From Donghicola eburneus (GTDB lineage Bacteria; Pseudomonadota; Alphaproteobacteria; Rhodobacterales; Rhodobacteraceae): a stretch of 64,000 bases of DNA. A program made the translations under genes and the position numbers. Positions 37,033 through 46,911 of the stretch are shown one piece after another; position 1 is the first letter of the stretch; each line of letters opens with the position of its first letter. The stretch lies in assembly GCF_900115865.1 (NCBI RefSeq), contig NZ_FOXY01000005.1, positions 310,001-374,000 on the forward strand, written 5' to 3'. The notes under the pieces were generated by a model. It made no database searches. It was not told the DNA's origin and was given only the letters and a program-made list of their open reading frames with translations.

Positions 37033-37956
37033 ATGAAACTTACCCTTCGACAGCTAGAATACTTCATCGCTCTGGCCGAGATGCGCCACTTTGGTCATGC
37101 AGCGGCCAAGGTCCACATCAGCCAGCCTGCCTTGTCCGTGCAGATCAAGGAACTGGAGGCGACCCTTGGTGGCCCCTTGGTAGAGCGGCACGCGCGCGAC
37201 CTGACCCTGACGCCCTTCGGGCGCCTTGCGCTGGAACAAGCCAAAGAGATTGTGGCGCAGGTGCGCGCTCTGGAGCATTCTGCCCGGTGGCGCGACGGCT
37301 TAGCCGGCAAACTGGTGATCGGAATGATTCCTACCGTCGCGCCCTATCTCTTGCCCTCGGCGCTGGCAGAGTTGCGCGCGCGCGACCTGAGCCTTGATGT
37401 TCAAGTCCAAGAGGCCAAGACGGCGCGCCTTCTGACGGCGCTTCAACAAGGGGAGCTCGATGCTGCTGTCATCGCCCTCCCAGCCGAGGCGACTGGTTTG
37501 GTCGAACGCCCCCTGTTCGAGGATCGCTTTCTTCTCGCAGGCTCTCACGCACGGATCGCGAACCTTGGCCAAAGCCTCGAAGAGTTGCGACCGGTTTCAC
37601 TAGACCCAGACCAACTCCTTCTGCTCGAAGACGGCCACTGCCTCACGGACCAAGCGCTCGAAGTTTGCGGCCGCTCGAACCATCAAATCAATATGGGTGC
37701 GTCATCTCTCGCGACTCTGTCCAGAATGGTGGCAGCCGGGTTTGGCCTGACGCTCTTGCCTGAGATTGCAGCCGTCACCGAATGCCGCGCTGCGCCAGAC
37801 ATGGCGCTCTCGCGCTTTCATGGGCCCGAGCCAAATCGGACCATCGGCCTTGTGCGTCGTGACGTGGCCGGGGACGATGGCTGGTTCACGGAACTCGGCG
37901 ATATCCTGACACGCGTGGGCGAAGAGCTGGTTCACGACGCCCGCGCTGCCTTCTAG
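37033..37956 (+). CDS. oxyR: Hydrogen-peroxide sensor OxyR (LysR family)
   Basis: 307 residues. LysR helix-turn-helix MRHFGHAAAKVHISQPALSVQIKELEATLG at the N-terminus, then the periplasmic-binding-like sensor domain. OxyR rather than another LysR member because the redox pair is present: the first Cys in LLLLEDGHCLTDQALEVCG corresponds to the peroxidatic Cys199 of E. coli and the second to Cys208. It activates peroxide-defence genes when the two form a disulfide. It lies divergent to the VIT transporter and convergent with a peroxiredoxin. Confidence 0.93.
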   Translation: MKLTLRQLEYFIALAEMRHFGHAAAKVHISQPALSVQIKELEATLGGPLVERHARDLTLTPFGRLALEQAKEIVAQVRALEHSARWRDGLAGKLVIGMIPTVAPYLLPSALAELRARDLSLDVQVQEAKTARLLTALQQGELDAAVIALPAEATGLVERPLFEDRFLLAGSHARIANLGQSLEELRPVSLDPDQLLLLEDGHCLTDQALEVCGRSNHQINMGASSLATLSRMVAAGFGLTLLPEIAAVTECRAAPDMALSRFHGPEPNRTIGLVRRDVAGDDGWFTELGDILTRVGEELVHDARAAF

Positions 37957-37982
37957 GCTTCTTTTTGCTCTAAATACGCAAA

Positions 37983-38013
37983 CGCCCTGCGCTCCGCTCA
38001 GGAGCGCAGGGCG
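37983..38013. terminator. Bidirectional hairpin between oxyR and the peroxiredoxin gene
   Basis: CGCCCTGCGCTCC (37983-37995) is perfectly complementary to GGAGCGCAGGGCG (38001-38013) with a 5-base loop. It serves both convergent genes. T-tracts are short, so termination efficiency is uncertain. Confidence 0.8.
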
Positions 38014-38033
38014 CAAACAATCAGGAACGCCGA

Positions 38034-38585
38034 TTACTCAGCTGCGACGGGCTTCGACGCGTTTTCCAGATAGGCCAGCAGGGTCTCGGGCGAGCTCTCG
38101 CCATAGGGATCCTCGCCAAAGTTGTCGCAACGGCCGGGCTCTTCGAACCATGCTTCGATGATGCCGTCGTTTACGACAGCGGCATAGCGCCACGAACGCA
38201 TGCCAAAGCCAAGGTTCTCTTTGGCGACAAGCATGCCGATCTTGCGGGTGAATTCGCCCGAGCCATCGGGGATGACTTTGACGTTTTTGATGTCCTGCAT
38301 CTGGGCCCACTTGTTCATGACAAAGCTGTCATTCACGGACATGCAGTAGATCTCGTCGACACCCAGGTCCTGGAATTTGGCAAAGTTCTCTTCGAAACCG
38401 GGCAGCTGGTAGGTCGAGCAGGTGGGGGTGAACGCGCCGGGCAGCGAGAACAGGATCACGCGCTTGCCAGCGAAGTAGTCGGCAGTGGTCTTGTCTTCCC
38501 AGCGGAAGGGGTTGGGGCCACCAACAGCTTCGTCGCGTACGCGGGTGTGGAAGGTGACTTCGGGCAGACGGATGCCAGGCTTCAT
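38034..38585 (-). CDS. Peroxiredoxin (Prx5/AhpE-like, glutaredoxin-type reductant likely)
   Basis: 183 residues with the thioredoxin fold. The peroxidatic Cys is in LPGAFTPTCSTYQLPGF, the Prx5 signature, and DEIYCMSVNDSFVMNKWAQ follows. Further on RYAAVVNDGIIEAWFEEPGRCDNFGEDPYGESSPE matches the family. It reduces hydrogen peroxide and alkyl hydroperoxides. GGAGA precedes ATG 38585. It lies opposite oxyR, so OxyR control is likely but no site is recognised. Confidence 0.93.
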   Translation of the reverse strand: MKPGIRLPEVTFHTRVRDEAVGGPNPFRWEDKTTADYFAGKRVILFSLPGAFTPTCSTYQLPGFEENFAKFQDLGVDEIYCMSVNDSFVMNKWAQMQDIKNVKVIPDGSGEFTRKIGMLVAKENLGFGMRSWRYAAVVNDGIIEAWFEEPGRCDNFGEDPYGESSPETLLAYLENASKPVAAE

Positions 38586-38905
38586 GTCGGTCTCTCCGTA
38601 GAGTTGGGGAAGGGAGGTATGCTGCGACGCAGTGCTGCGCCTGCAGCAAGAAATAGAATCGTTCCAAGTCGGGTGCAATCCCGTCTGTGGCAATTTCGAG
38701 CCACACCCCAATTCTCACGCAAAAGCGAAGGGTTATGCCCGCGAGACTTTGGGATTTTGCCATAAAAACATGCAGCTTCGGGCAGCTATTCGCGTAACGC
38801 AAACGCGCGATGCGTCACATGCAAACCACGTGGACAGAACTGGAACTTTCATCAAACGCGCACTAAAGTAGGACAACGCAACAAAACCCCGTCTGGAGTC
38901 ACCCC
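38586..38905. other. Intergenic region between peroxiredoxin and lipA
   Basis: About 320 bases with divergent promoters expected for the peroxiredoxin gene and lipA. No gene and no clear operator seen. Confidence 0.4.
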
Positions 38906-39856
38906 GTGCGAGACCTCAAGATCCCCAGCCAGCGCCACCCCGAAAAGGCGCACCGCCCTGACAACGCTCAGCCCAAGAAGCCAGAGTGGATCCGCGTCAA
39001 GGCACCCACGAGCGAGGGATACCGCGAGACCCACAAAATCATGCGCGACCATGGACTGGTCACCGTCTGCGAGGAGGCGGGTTGCCCCAACGTCGGGGAA
39101 TGCTGGTCGCAGGGTCACGCCACCATGATGATCATGGGCGACATCTGTACCCGCGGTTGTTCGTTCTGCAACATCGCGACAGGTCGTCCCGATGCGCTGG
39201 ACGTGTTCGAACCAGGCCGCGTCGCAGATGCCGTTCAAAAGCTGGGGCTCAATCACGTGGTCATCACCTCGGTGGACCGCGACGATCTGGAGGACGGCGG
39301 GGCAGAGCATTTTGCCCAGACCATCCGCGCCGTGCGCCATCGCAGCCCGACCACCACAATTGAAATTCTAACGCCGGACTTCCTGAAATGTGATCCGTCG
39401 GTGCTCGAGGCGGTCGTTGCTGCAAAGCCCGACGTGTTCAACCACAACCTTGAAACTGTTCCCGGCCAGTACCCCACCGTGCGTCCCGGTGCGCGCTACT
39501 TCCACTCGCTGCGCCTGCTTCAACGCGTCAAAGAGATCGACCCGACCATCTTTACTAAGTCGGGCATTATGGTCGGCCTTGGCGAAACCAACGAACAGGT
39601 CCGCCAGGTCATGGATGACATGCGCGCCGCTGACGTGGATTTCCTGACCATCGGCCAGTACTTGCAGCCGACGCCCAAGCACCACGCTGTCGACCGTTTT
39701 GTGACCCCAGAGGAGTTCGCAGCCTACGAGAAAGCTGCGTGGGCCAAGAACTTCTTGATGGTGTCGGCGACACCGCTGACCCGTTCAAGCTACCATGCGG
39801 GTGACGACTTTGCGCGCCTGCGCGAAAACCGCCTGAAGAAATTGGCCGAGGCCTGA
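38906..39856 (+). CDS. lipA: Lipoyl synthase LipA
   Basis: Radical-SAM enzyme that inserts two sulfurs into octanoyl groups of lipoyl-dependent proteins. 316 residues. Auxiliary-cluster cysteines [15 protein letters not shown]-cluster motif CTRGCSFC, then [30 protein letters not shown] and [11 protein letters not shown]. Start GTG 38906 is preceded by GGAG with 7 bases of spacing; no ATG lies near. A terminator hairpin follows. Confidence 0.97.
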   Translation: MRDLKIPSQRHPEKAHRPDNAQPKKPEWIRVKAPTSEGYRETHKIMRDHGLVTVCEEAGCPNVGECWSQGHATMMIMGDICTRGCSFCNIATGRPDALDVFEPGRVADAVQKLGLNHVVITSVDRDDLEDGGAEHFAQTIRAVRHRSPTTTIEILTPDFLKCDPSVLEAVVAAKPDVFNHNLETVPGQYPTVRPGARYFHSLRLLQRVKEIDPTIFTKSGIMVGLGETNEQVRQVMDDMRAADVDFLTIGQYLQPTPKHHAVDRFVTPEEFAAYEKAAWAKNFLMVSATPLTRSSYHAGDDFARLRENRLKKLAEA

Positions 39857-39878
39857 TTTTCAGAAAGATCGACGTTCG

Positions 39879-39904
39879 AACGGGGCCCGCTTTGGCCCCG
39901 TTTT
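39879..39904 (+). terminator. Terminator of lipA
   Basis: AACGGGGCC (39879-39887) pairs with GGCCCCGTT (39894-39902) around a 6-base loop. It ends in TTTT. Confidence 0.85.
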
Positions 39905-39914
39905 GCATTTCCCC

Positions 39915-40790
39915 TCAGGGCAAGGCCAGCAAGTAGGCGGCGATCGCGTCGCGGTCTTCGTCGGGCAGCTTTGATGTGTTCTCGATCACCAAGGCCATGT
40001 GGCCGCCAGCGCTGTCATAATCAGGGGTGAAGCCAGAGGACAGATAGTAGGCGATATCCTCTTTGCTCCAGTTCAGTATGCCGCGGGTGATGCCGGGAAT
40101 TTCGCCTTTGCCCGACGGGTTGGGTGCGCCCTGTAGCCACGCTGACCGGTCCAGCCCGCCGAACTGGTCACGCGGAGTGTGACACTCGCCGCAATGGCCC
40201 ATCGCCTCGACCAGATAGCGTCCGCGCTCGATTTCACTGCCCGGGGTGTTTGTCACCACGTAACTGTCCTTGAGATACAGCTGCTTCCACAATCCAAGGC
40301 TGCGCCGGATGTTGAAGGGGAACGGCATATCGTGGTCTGCGTTTTCCTGCGACGAGGCGGGCAGGGTGTCCATATACGCCTTGAGATCGACGATGTCTTG
40401 CGCGGCCATGTGGGTGTAGGACGTGTAGGGGAAGGCCGGATAGTAATGCTGGCCCTTTGGCGACACGCCCTTTTGCAGCGCGGTCGCGAATTCGGTTACC
40501 GTCCATCCACCAATGCCATGCTCCGGATCGGTCGAGATGTTCGGCACCACAAAGGACCCAAAGGGCGACGGCAATTCCATGCCGCCAGTCAAGACAGTCT
40601 TTTCCTTGGTCTCTTCGTTCATGTGGCACGAGGCGCAACCCGCGGCCAAAAAAACTTGCTCGCCATGGGTGGCGTCGCCGGTCAAGCCCTCAAAATCAGA
40701 GGGGTCGGCATGAATTGGACGAGAGAGCCACCAAGCGGTGCCTCCCCCGAGGATGGCCAGAATTGCGGCCGTTTTGAGTAGTTTGGACAT
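39915..40790 (-). CDS. Diheme c-type cytochrome
   Basis: 291 residues, exported. The N-terminal hydrophobic segment (LLKTAAILAILGGGTAWWL) is a signal anchor. Two heme-c sites are present, CASCH (near residue 51) and CGECH (near 198), in two cytochrome c domains. FGSFVVPNISTDPEHGIGGWT and YYPAFPYTSYT are typical of the cytochrome subunit of alcohol/aldehyde/gluconate dehydrogenase-like systems, although no dehydrogenase is adjacent. It begins 6 bases after the cytochrome c'-like gene and probably accepts or passes electrons with it in the periplasm. Confidence 0.9.
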   Translation of the reverse strand: MSKLLKTAAILAILGGGTAWWLSRPIHADPSDFEGLTGDATHGEQVFLAAGCASCHMNEETKEKTVLTGGMELPSPFGSFVVPNISTDPEHGIGGWTVTEFATALQKGVSPKGQHYYPAFPYTSYTHMAAQDIVDLKAYMDTLPASSQENADHDMPFPFNIRRSLGLWKQLYLKDSYVVTNTPGSEIERGRYLVEAMGHCGECHTPRDQFGGLDRSAWLQGAPNPSGKGEIPGITRGILNWSKEDIAYYLSSGFTPDYDSAGGHMALVIENTSKLPDEDRDAIAAYLLALP

Positions 40791-40796
40791 CGGTCT

Positions 40797-41249
40797 TTAC
40801 TGCGGTGCGCGGTAGGTCTCGTGGCAGGATTTGCAGGCCCCGCCCAATGCGCCCATCGCAGGCCCCATCGCGTCGGTGCCAGTGGCGGCAGCGGTTTGCA
40901 TTTGCGCCGCAACCTCGCCAAAGGCGGCCCACTTGGCGGCAAAATCATCGGGGTTTTCCCAAATGGCGGGCAGGGCGCGGGTGCCATCGACGCTCATTTC
41001 ATCGGACCCTTCGGCAAAGAGCGTGGGCTGGTGCACCATGGAAATCCCTACCAGACTTTCCGCTGCTGCTTGCGCGGCGGTCGCGTCATATTCAGTGGCG
41101 CCTTTGACCATGTCCCCCAGAACCCCAAGGTTCAGGGCCATGATCCGGAATTGGCCTTGGCGTGCCTTGAGCTGGGCCGACATGTCCTGCGCGGCGGCAG
41201 GCAAGGCGAGGGTCGCGCTGAGTGCAATAGTGGTCAGTAAAGTTTTCAT
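40797..41249 (-). CDS. Cytochrome c'-type protein
   Basis: 150 residues: signal peptide MKTLLTTIALSATLALPAAAQ, then a four-helix cytochrome c' domain with the heme-binding CKSCH at the C-terminal end, the hallmark of this class. ATG 41249 follows AGGAG (CTCCT on the plus strand). Cytochromes c' bind nitric oxide and may protect against it. It is the first gene of a two-gene unit with the diheme cytochrome. Confidence 0.9.
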   Translation of the reverse strand: MKTLLTTIALSATLALPAAAQDMSAQLKARQGQFRIMALNLGVLGDMVKGATEYDATAAQAAAESLVGISMVHQPTLFAEGSDEMSVDGTRALPAIWENPDDFAAKWAAFGEVAAQMQTAAATGTDAMGPAMGALGGACKSCHETYRAPQ

Positions 41250-41333
41250 GAAAATCTCCTCTTCTGACCAGAAGGCTAGCACAGAGGAGCGGCAATCCGG
41301 CCCGCGAACTCTGTGATGTTTTTCACAGTCGCG

Positions 41334-41519
41334 TTAGAATTTTGGCGCGCCGCCGCGCAGGTTTCCGTTGGTGGTGAGCCAGTCGGGCCAACCGAAAAAG
41401 AATTCGATCCCGACGATGATCAAGCACAGGGCGATGATGCCAAGAACCAGTTTGACCCGTTGGGGCGACGGAGGGTTCCGCGCCCATTTCGACATGCGGA
41501 CCAGCCAGATCAGGTTCAT
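41334..41519 (-). CDS. Small conserved membrane protein
   Basis: 61 residues. [48 protein letters not shown]: a short amphipathic start, basic loop, then one transmembrane helix, ending in [10 protein letters not shown]. This pattern recurs in Rhodobacteraceae without known function. Its ATG overlaps the hpt stop (ATGA), so it is translated with hpt. Confidence 0.75.
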   Translation of the reverse strand: MNLIWLVRMSKWARNPPSPQRVKLVLGIIALCLIIVGIEFFFGWPDWLTTNGNLRGGAPKF

Positions 41520-42052
41520 TCGGGGAACCTGACTTTGCCGATATAGCCAAGGTTCCGGTTGCGCTGCGCATAGTCGATCCCGTAGCCCACAACAAATTCG
41601 TCTGGAATTTCAAAACCAATATAGTCCGCCTTGAAATCCACCTCGCGCCGCGAGGGTTTATCCAAAAGAGCGATTGTTTTCAAACGCTTGGGCTTGCGCG
41701 ATTTCAGCAGGGAAATCACGTGCGACAGGGTGTATCCGGTGTCCACGATATCCTCGACCACCAGCACATCGCGCCCTTCGATCTGGCCGCGCAGATCCTT
41801 GAGGATGCGGACTTCCCGCGAGCTGACCATCTCGTTGCCATAGGAACTGACCTCCATGAAATCGACCTCGACCGGCAGGTCCAGCTCTCGGGCAAGGTCC
41901 GCGATGAACACGAAGCTGCCCCGCAACAGACCGATAACGACGACCTGTTCGGTGTCTGCGTATTCCTGTGAAATTTCCTTGGCCAGCTCTTCGATCCGGG
42001 CGGCAATCGCCTTGGCCGAGATCATTTCATCGATGACATATGGACGCGACAC
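41516..42052 (-). CDS. hpt: Hypoxanthine phosphoribosyltransferase
   Basis: Purine salvage: hypoxanthine (and guanine) plus PRPP to IMP/GMP. 178 residues. PRPP-binding motif [38 protein letters not shown] is the typical first strand-loop, and [18 protein letters not shown] ends the protein. Start GTG 42052 is chosen since GGGGGA lies a few bases upstream and the family sequence begins [11 protein letters not shown]; an open frame runs to 42163 without similarity. Confidence 0.94.
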   Translation of the reverse strand: MSRPYVIDEMISAKAIAARIEELAKEISQEYADTEQVVVIGLLRGSFVFIADLARELDLPVEVDFMEVSSYGNEMVSSREVRILKDLRGQIEGRDVLVVEDIVDTGYTLSHVISLLKSRKPKRLKTIALLDKPSRREVDFKADYIGFEIPDEFVVGYGIDYAQRNRNLGYIGKVRFPE

Positions 42053-42125
42053 AGGAGATCCCCCTTGAAGTTTCGGGCGTATACTACGAAATGCTGCACC
42101 ACTGTCACGAATAATCCTTGGTGCT

Positions 42126-42593
42126 ATGCCGACCCATTCTGAAAACCGCTTTATGCCGTACACCGCCCAACAGATGTATGATCTGGTGGCGGATGTGAAC
42201 AGCTATCCCAAGTTCCTGCCGTGGTGTGCCGCTGCCCGTGTGCGCAAGACCACCGAACAGGGCGAGGCGACCGTCATGGACGCCGATCTGGTGATCAGCT
42301 TCAAGGTGTTCCGCGAACGGTTCGGCAGCCGCGTGACCCTGTGGCCGAACGACAAGAAGATCGACACCGAATATCTGGATGGTCCCTTCAAGTACATGAA
42401 GTCCAACTGGTCGTTCACAGATGTCGAAGGGGGCTGCGAAGTGGCGTTCTTTGTGGATTTCGAATTCAAGAACGCCATGCTGCAGCGGATCATCGGCCTC
42501 GTGTTCAACGAAGCGATGCAGCGGATTGTCCGCGCGTTTCTAGAACGCGCAAACACCCTTTACGGCGCAGACAGCAAGAGCGCGAGCGCGTGA
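42126..42593 (+). CDS. START/polyketide-cyclase family protein (Coq10/RatA-like)
   Basis: 155 residues. The pattern [28 protein letters not shown], then [47 protein letters not shown], and [11 protein letters not shown] is the Coq10-type START domain. Such proteins bind ubiquinone and help respiration; some relatives were named RatA toxins from one study in E. coli. No toxin-antitoxin partner is seen. Its 3' end overlaps the convergent cinA-like gene by 34 bases. Confidence 0.9.
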   Translation: MPTHSENRFMPYTAQQMYDLVADVNSYPKFLPWCAAARVRKTTEQGEATVMDADLVISFKVFRERFGSRVTLWPNDKKIDTEYLDGPFKYMKSNWSFTDVEGGCEVAFFVDFEFKNAMLQRIIGLVFNEAMQRIVRAFLERANTLYGADSKSASA

Positions 42594-43027
42594 TCCCGCG
42601 CCGCGGCACGAACCATGTCGCGGCCCAAGGCACCAAACTCAATCGTCTCGGTATGAAGGTATCCAGCCTCGGTCACGATGCCAAAGCAGACGCGACCTTC
42701 GGGCTTGTGATCTGACCCGCCAGGACCAGCAATTCCTGTGATGCTGACAGCGACCTGCGCCGCGGAATTAGCCAAGGCGCCGCTCGCCATTTCTCGCGCG
42801 ACCCCCTCGGACACAGCGCCCACAGCCTCTAGCGTTGCGGCTTTCACACCCAGCATCTGCTGTTTTGCCAGATTGGTGTAGGTGACAAAGCCACGCTCGA
42901 CCACAGCGCTGGACCCTGCGATGTCGGTCAGGGCGGCGCTGACCATGCCGCCCGTGCAGCTTTCGGCGGTGGCGATCATGCGCCCCTCCGCCTTGTAGCG
43001 ATTCAGAATTTCGACGGCCAAGCTCAT
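42560..43027 (-). CDS. pncC: CinA C-terminal-domain protein (nicotinamide-nucleotide amidohydrolase)
   Basis: 155 residues, the stand-alone CinA C-terminal domain. IATAESCTGGMVSAALTDIAGSSAVVERGFVTYTNLAKQQMLGV carries the ESCTGG motif; SGALANSAAQVAVSITGIAGPGG contains the second motif. It deamidates NMN to NaMN in pyridine-nucleotide recycling. ATG 43027 overlaps the pgpA stop (ATGA), the third step of an ispDF-pgpA-cinA chain. Confidence 0.93.
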   Translation of the reverse strand: MSLAVEILNRYKAEGRMIATAESCTGGMVSAALTDIAGSSAVVERGFVTYTNLAKQQMLGVKAATLEAVGAVSEGVAREMASGALANSAAQVAVSITGIAGPGGSDHKPEGRVCFGIVTEAGYLHTETIEFGALGRDMVRAAARDHALALLLSAP

Positions 43028-43515
43028 ACGCCAAGCAACCCGTGGCTGATACCCGCGCCGATCATAACACAGATGGCCGCGATGATTCCTGCGAAAACGT
43101 CGTCCAGCATCACGCCAAGCGCGTCGCCGCGGCGGTCTGCCCAACCCACAGGCCCGGGCTTCCAGATGTCAAACAGGCGGAAGCCGACGAAAGCCACAAC
43201 CCAGCCCGGCCACAGGGCCAGCATATCTGCGCCCGCATGTGTCGCGCCCAATGACACCGGCAGCAGGGCAATCCACTGGCCCGCGACTTCGTCGATCACG
43301 ATTTCGCTGGGGTCATGGTTGTCTCTGCCCTTGGTCGCGGCGGCCGTCGCCCACCAGCCGATGATGAATACCGCCACAGTGGCAATGGCGAACCCGTAGA
43401 AGCCCACGGTTTCGTGCAGCACATACCCGACGGGCAGGGCGGCCAGTGACCCCCAAGTGCCCGGTGCCTTGGGCAGGTTTCCGACGCCAAAGAAGGTTGC
43501 GATAAACTTGCTCAT
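43024..43515 (-). CDS. pgpA: Phosphatidylglycerophosphatase A
   Basis: 163-residue inner-membrane enzyme that dephosphorylates phosphatidylglycerol phosphate. [19 protein letters not shown] is the family N-terminus, [18 protein letters not shown] the catalytic acidic segment, [18 protein letters not shown] follows, and [13 protein letters not shown] the C-terminal motif. The start overlaps the ispDF stop (ATGA) and the stop overlaps the cinA-like start. Confidence 0.95.
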   Translation of the reverse strand: MSKFIATFFGVGNLPKAPGTWGSLAALPVGYVLHETVGFYGFAIATVAVFIIGWWATAAATKGRDNHDPSEIVIDEVAGQWIALLPVSLGATHAGADMLALWPGWVVAFVGFRLFDIWKPGPVGWADRRGDALGVMLDDVFAGIIAAICVMIGAGISHGLLGV

Positions 43516-44639
43516 AGCTTCACCAATGTTGCTGTTGCGATCGAGGCGATGCCCTCTTCACGGCCCGTGAACCCCAGACGCTCGCTGGTGGTCGCCTTGA
43601 CCGAGATGCGGTCCTTGGCGATGCCCATGATCGCCGACAGGGCCTCCATCATAGCATCCGCGTGGGGGCCGACCTTGGGGCGCTCGCAGATCAGGGTGCA
43701 ATCGACGTTGCTGATGGTGAACCCTTTAGCGGTCGCCAGATCCACCGCATGTTTCAGGAAAATCTCTGACGCGGCCCCCTTCCACTCCGGGTCCGACGGG
43801 GGGAAGTGGCGGCCGATGTCGCCCTCGGCCAAAGCGCCATAGATCGCGTCGGTGATGGCGTGCATGCCCACATCCGCGTCCGAATGGCCCTTCAATGCCT
43901 TGGTGTGCGGCACATTCACGCCGCAGAGGATGACGTGATCGCCCTCTTCGAACGCGTGCACGTCGTAGCCATTGCCTAGTCTGATATCCATACCTGTCTC
44001 CAACAGTCGCGCCGCGCGGGCAAAGTCCTGCGGGTGCGTAATCTTGAAATTATCTGCGGACCCTGCGGTGATCGCGACGGTCATGCCTGCGGCGCGGGCG
44101 ACCTCAACGTCATCGGCGGCGTCCTGTCCGTGCGTGCGATGGGCGTGCAGGATCGCATCATAGTGAAACCCTTGGGGCGTCTGAGCGCGATAGAGCCCGT
44201 CGCGTGCTTGGGTCCCGTTCACATTCCCGTCCGCCCCGATCCAGAGCGCATCGACAACGGGCAGGGCGGGTGCAGCCCCCTGATGAGTATCCAGCGCCGC
44301 GATCACATCGTCGATCACTTGATCGGTCAGTCCGGGGCGCGCGATGTCGTGGATCAGCACCTTGGTCACGCCCTTGCCCGCCAGAGCCTCTAGCCCGTTC
44401 ATCACCGAATCCCGACGGCTGGCGCCACCCGTGACGCAGCTCCAGCCCAAGGCTTCGGCCCGCGCCAGATCGTCCGGGTGCACGACCACGACCACATGCG
44501 CCACATCGGGGTGCGCTGTCAGCGTCGCGACACTGTATTCGCCCACCAGACGCGCGCCCAAAGACCGCCATTGCTTGGGAATATCGCCGCCTGCGCGGGT
44601 GCCGCGGCCTGCGGCGACAATGACTGCTGCTGTGGTCAT
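43512..44639 (-). CDS. ispDF: Bifunctional IspD/IspF (MEP pathway)
   Basis: 375 residues fusing two isoprenoid-precursor enzymes. IspD (about 1-215): [30 protein letters not shown] and [13 protein letters not shown]; transfers CMP to MEP. IspF (about 217-375): [48 protein letters not shown] with the zinc Asp-x-His, then [12 protein letters not shown]; makes the cyclodiphosphate. IspE is not here. ATG 44639 precedes the IspD motif; it is the first gene of ispDF-pgpA-cinA. The fused form is common in alphaproteobacteria. Confidence 0.97.
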   Translation of the reverse strand: MTTAAVIVAAGRGTRAGGDIPKQWRSLGARLVGEYSVATLTAHPDVAHVVVVVHPDDLARAEALGWSCVTGGASRRDSVMNGLEALAGKGVTKVLIHDIARPGLTDQVIDDVIAALDTHQGAAPALPVVDALWIGADGNVNGTQARDGLYRAQTPQGFHYDAILHAHRTHGQDAADDVEVARAAGMTVAITAGSADNFKITHPQDFARAARLLETGMDIRLGNGYDVHAFEEGDHVILCGVNVPHTKALKGHSDADVGMHAITDAIYGALAEGDIGRHFPPSDPEWKGAASEIFLKHAVDLATAKGFTISNVDCTLICERPKVGPHADAMMEALSAIMGIAKDRISVKATTSERLGFTGREEGIASIATATLVKL

Positions 44640-44818
44640 AGCCCTCGTCCTGTAATTCCCGCCCTGCTTAGGCTGTCCAAACAGCGCTGGCAATCCACCC
44701 CTCGGTTGTGATTAAAAAATGTGCGTTCGCTCAATTGCGGGCGCTAAATCAGCACCGTGCCGTTGAAAGAAAGGCGCATGCTGGGTAACACATTACCAAT
44801 TGCACAAGGATTAATCAT

Positions 44819-45802
44819 TTGTCCATTCGCGTGGCAAACCTCTCGATCGAGCCTCCAGTTCTCTTGGCCCCCTTGGCGGGGATCACCGATTTGCCCTTCC
44901 GCAATCTGGTGTCGCGCTTTGGTGCCGGACTGGTGGTCAGTGAAATGGTCGCCAGCCAAGAGATGATTCAGTCCAAACCCGGTGTGCGGGCCAAGGCTGA
45001 GTTAGGGCTTGGTGTAGACAGGACCAGTGTGCAGATCGCGGGCAAGGACGCCTACTGGATGGCCGAAGCTGCGAAGCGCGTGGCCGGTGACGGTGCGCGT
45101 GTCATCGACATCAATATGGGGTGCCCCGCCAAAAAGGTGACCAACGGTTATTCTGGCTCGGCTTTGATGCGCGATCTGGATCATGCCCTGACCTTGATCG
45201 AGGCTGTGGTGGCCGCGGTGGATGTGCCCGTGACCCTGAAGTGTCGCCTTGGTTGGGATGATGACTGCCTGAACGCACCGGAATTGGCGAAGCGCGCCGA
45301 AGTAGCGGGCGTGCAGATGATGACCATTCATGGCCGCACCCGCTGTCAGTTTTACAAAGGGTCTGCCGATTGGGCTGCGATTGCCAACGTCAAACAGGCG
45401 GTCAGCATTCCAGTCATTGCAAATGGCGATATCGTGGATGCGGACACGGCCCGTATGGCGCTGGATCAGTCCGGAGCGGATGGGGTCATGATCGGACGCG
45501 GCGCACAGGGGCGCCCTTGGGTGCTGGCCGAGATCGCGCATGAGCTTTTTGGGACCCCCGCACCGGACATCCCCGAGGGGCAGGCGCTCGTGGATATGGT
45601 CGCCGGACATTACGACGAAATGCTCTCTTTTTATGGCGGCGAGCTTGGCCTCAAGGTCGCGCGCAAACATCTAGGCTGGTATATGGACAACGCACAAACG
45701 AACGCCGCAGCACGGCGTCACATCCTGACGGCAAAAGAGCCGTCCGCTGTTTTCGAGCATCTGGAAGAGGCGCTGCTGAACCCCATGGGAGAGGCGGCAT
45801 GA
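44819..45802 (+). CDS. dusB: tRNA-dihydrouridine synthase DusB (NifR3)
   Basis: FMN enzyme reducing uridines in tRNA. 327 residues. [20 protein letters not shown], active-site Cys in [38 protein letters not shown] and [13 protein letters not shown]. The start codon is TTG 44819: AAGGA (44806-44810) is 8 bases upstream and no ATG exists nearby. Leads the nitrogen-regulation cluster, in the position classically called nifR3; its TGA overlaps the ntrB start (ATGA). Confidence 0.95.
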   Translation: MSIRVANLSIEPPVLLAPLAGITDLPFRNLVSRFGAGLVVSEMVASQEMIQSKPGVRAKAELGLGVDRTSVQIAGKDAYWMAEAAKRVAGDGARVIDINMGCPAKKVTNGYSGSALMRDLDHALTLIEAVVAAVDVPVTLKCRLGWDDDCLNAPELAKRAEVAGVQMMTIHGRTRCQFYKGSADWAAIANVKQAVSIPVIANGDIVDADTARMALDQSGADGVMIGRGAQGRPWVLAEIAHELFGTPAPDIPEGQALVDMVAGHYDEMLSFYGGELGLKVARKHLGWYMDNAQTNAAARRHILTAKEPSAVFEHLEEALLNPMGEAA

Positions 45803-46899
45803 CCCTTGATACCCTATGGAATTCGCTGCCCATTCCCGGCCTTTTGATCGACGAAGAGAACAAGATCGCGGATATGAACCCTGCCGCCGAGGGGTTCCTG
45901 AACCATTCGACCCGCTCGATGATCGGCTATCCGGTGTTCGACGTGCTGGCCGTGGACGCGCCCATCGAAGAGGCCTTTGGCCGCGCCCGCAAAGACAACT
46001 CGGTTCTGATCGTGAACGATGTAGATGTGGGGACGGGGGACCGCGCGCCCTTGCAGTGTACCTTGCAGATCGCGCCGCTGATCGGCGCGCCGGGCAAATT
46101 TCTGTTCTTACTGTCGACCCGTGAATTCGCGGGCCGGATTACTCAAGGACAGACTGTAAAATCCGCCGCAAAATCCGCCATCGGCATGGCGCAGATGCTG
46201 GCCCACGAGATCAAGAACCCTCTGGCGGGCATTGCTGGCGCGGCGCAGCTGTTGTCCATGAGCCTGCCCAAGCAGGATCTGGAACTGACTGACCTGATCG
46301 TCGGGGAAACCCGCCGGATCGCGGGACTCTTGGATCAGGTGGAACAGTTCGGTAACCAGCGTCCGCCCAAGCTGGCGGCGGTGAACCTGCACGATATTCT
46401 GGACCGCGCCCGCCGGTCGGCCATCCTTGGCTTTGGCGCGAACATGACCTTTGTCGAGGATTTTGACCCATCGCTGCCCGAAGCATGGGTGGATGCGGAC
46501 CAATTGCTTCAGGTGGTCCTGAACCTGCTCAAGAACGCGTCCCAAGCGGCGGGGAACGGCGGCGGGACCATCAAGATGCGGACCTATTACGAGTATTCCT
46601 TGCGTTTGCGCCGAAAGGACGGAGGCGGCAAAGCTCTGCCCCTACAGATCGAGATTCAGGATGACGGCCCCGGTCTGCCGCCGGAAATCGCCGACGATGT
46701 GTTCGATCCATTCGTTTCGGGTCGGGAGAACGGGACTGGACTGGGGCTTGCTTTGGTCAGCAAGATTATCTCGGAACATGACGGCTGGATCTCGGTGGAC
46801 TCGGTCCCCGGCAAAACGACTTTTCGCATTTCGCTGCCTCAGGTGCCCCGTGCGGTGCGCCAGGAGATGAAGGCAGCCCAAGAAGCAAATTCGAAGTAA
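45799..46899 (+). CDS. ntrB: Nitrogen sensor histidine kinase NtrB
   Basis: 366-residue soluble kinase/phosphatase for NtrC. An N-terminal PAS domain (about 1-110) contains the partly conserved [24 protein letters not shown]. HisKA follows with phosphoacceptor His in [20 protein letters not shown], then HATPase with [17 protein letters not shown] and [13 protein letters not shown]. In this family, activity is set by the PII protein GlnB according to nitrogen supply. Overlaps dusB; ntrC starts 12 bases after its stop. Confidence 0.96.
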   Translation: MTLDTLWNSLPIPGLLIDEENKIADMNPAAEGFLNHSTRSMIGYPVFDVLAVDAPIEEAFGRARKDNSVLIVNDVDVGTGDRAPLQCTLQIAPLIGAPGKFLFLLSTREFAGRITQGQTVKSAAKSAIGMAQMLAHEIKNPLAGIAGAAQLLSMSLPKQDLELTDLIVGETRRIAGLLDQVEQFGNQRPPKLAAVNLHDILDRARRSAILGFGANMTFVEDFDPSLPEAWVDADQLLQVVLNLLKNASQAAGNGGGTIKMRTYYEYSLRLRRKDGGGKALPLQIEIQDDGPGLPPEIADDVFDPFVSGRENGTGLGLALVSKIISEHDGWISVDSVPGKTTFRISLPQVPRAVRQEMKAAQEANSK

Positions 46900-46911
46900 G
46901 GAGAACGGGTT

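Noticed and set aside
39915-41249. Denitrification or nitric-oxide gene cluster
   Set aside because: A cytochrome c'-type protein and a diheme cytochrome alone do not define one; no reductase or regulator of that pathway is nearby.
42126-42593. RatA toxin of a toxin-antitoxin pair
   Set aside because: The protein is a Coq10-type START domain; no antitoxin-like RatB gene is adjacent, so a ubiquinone-related role is more likely.
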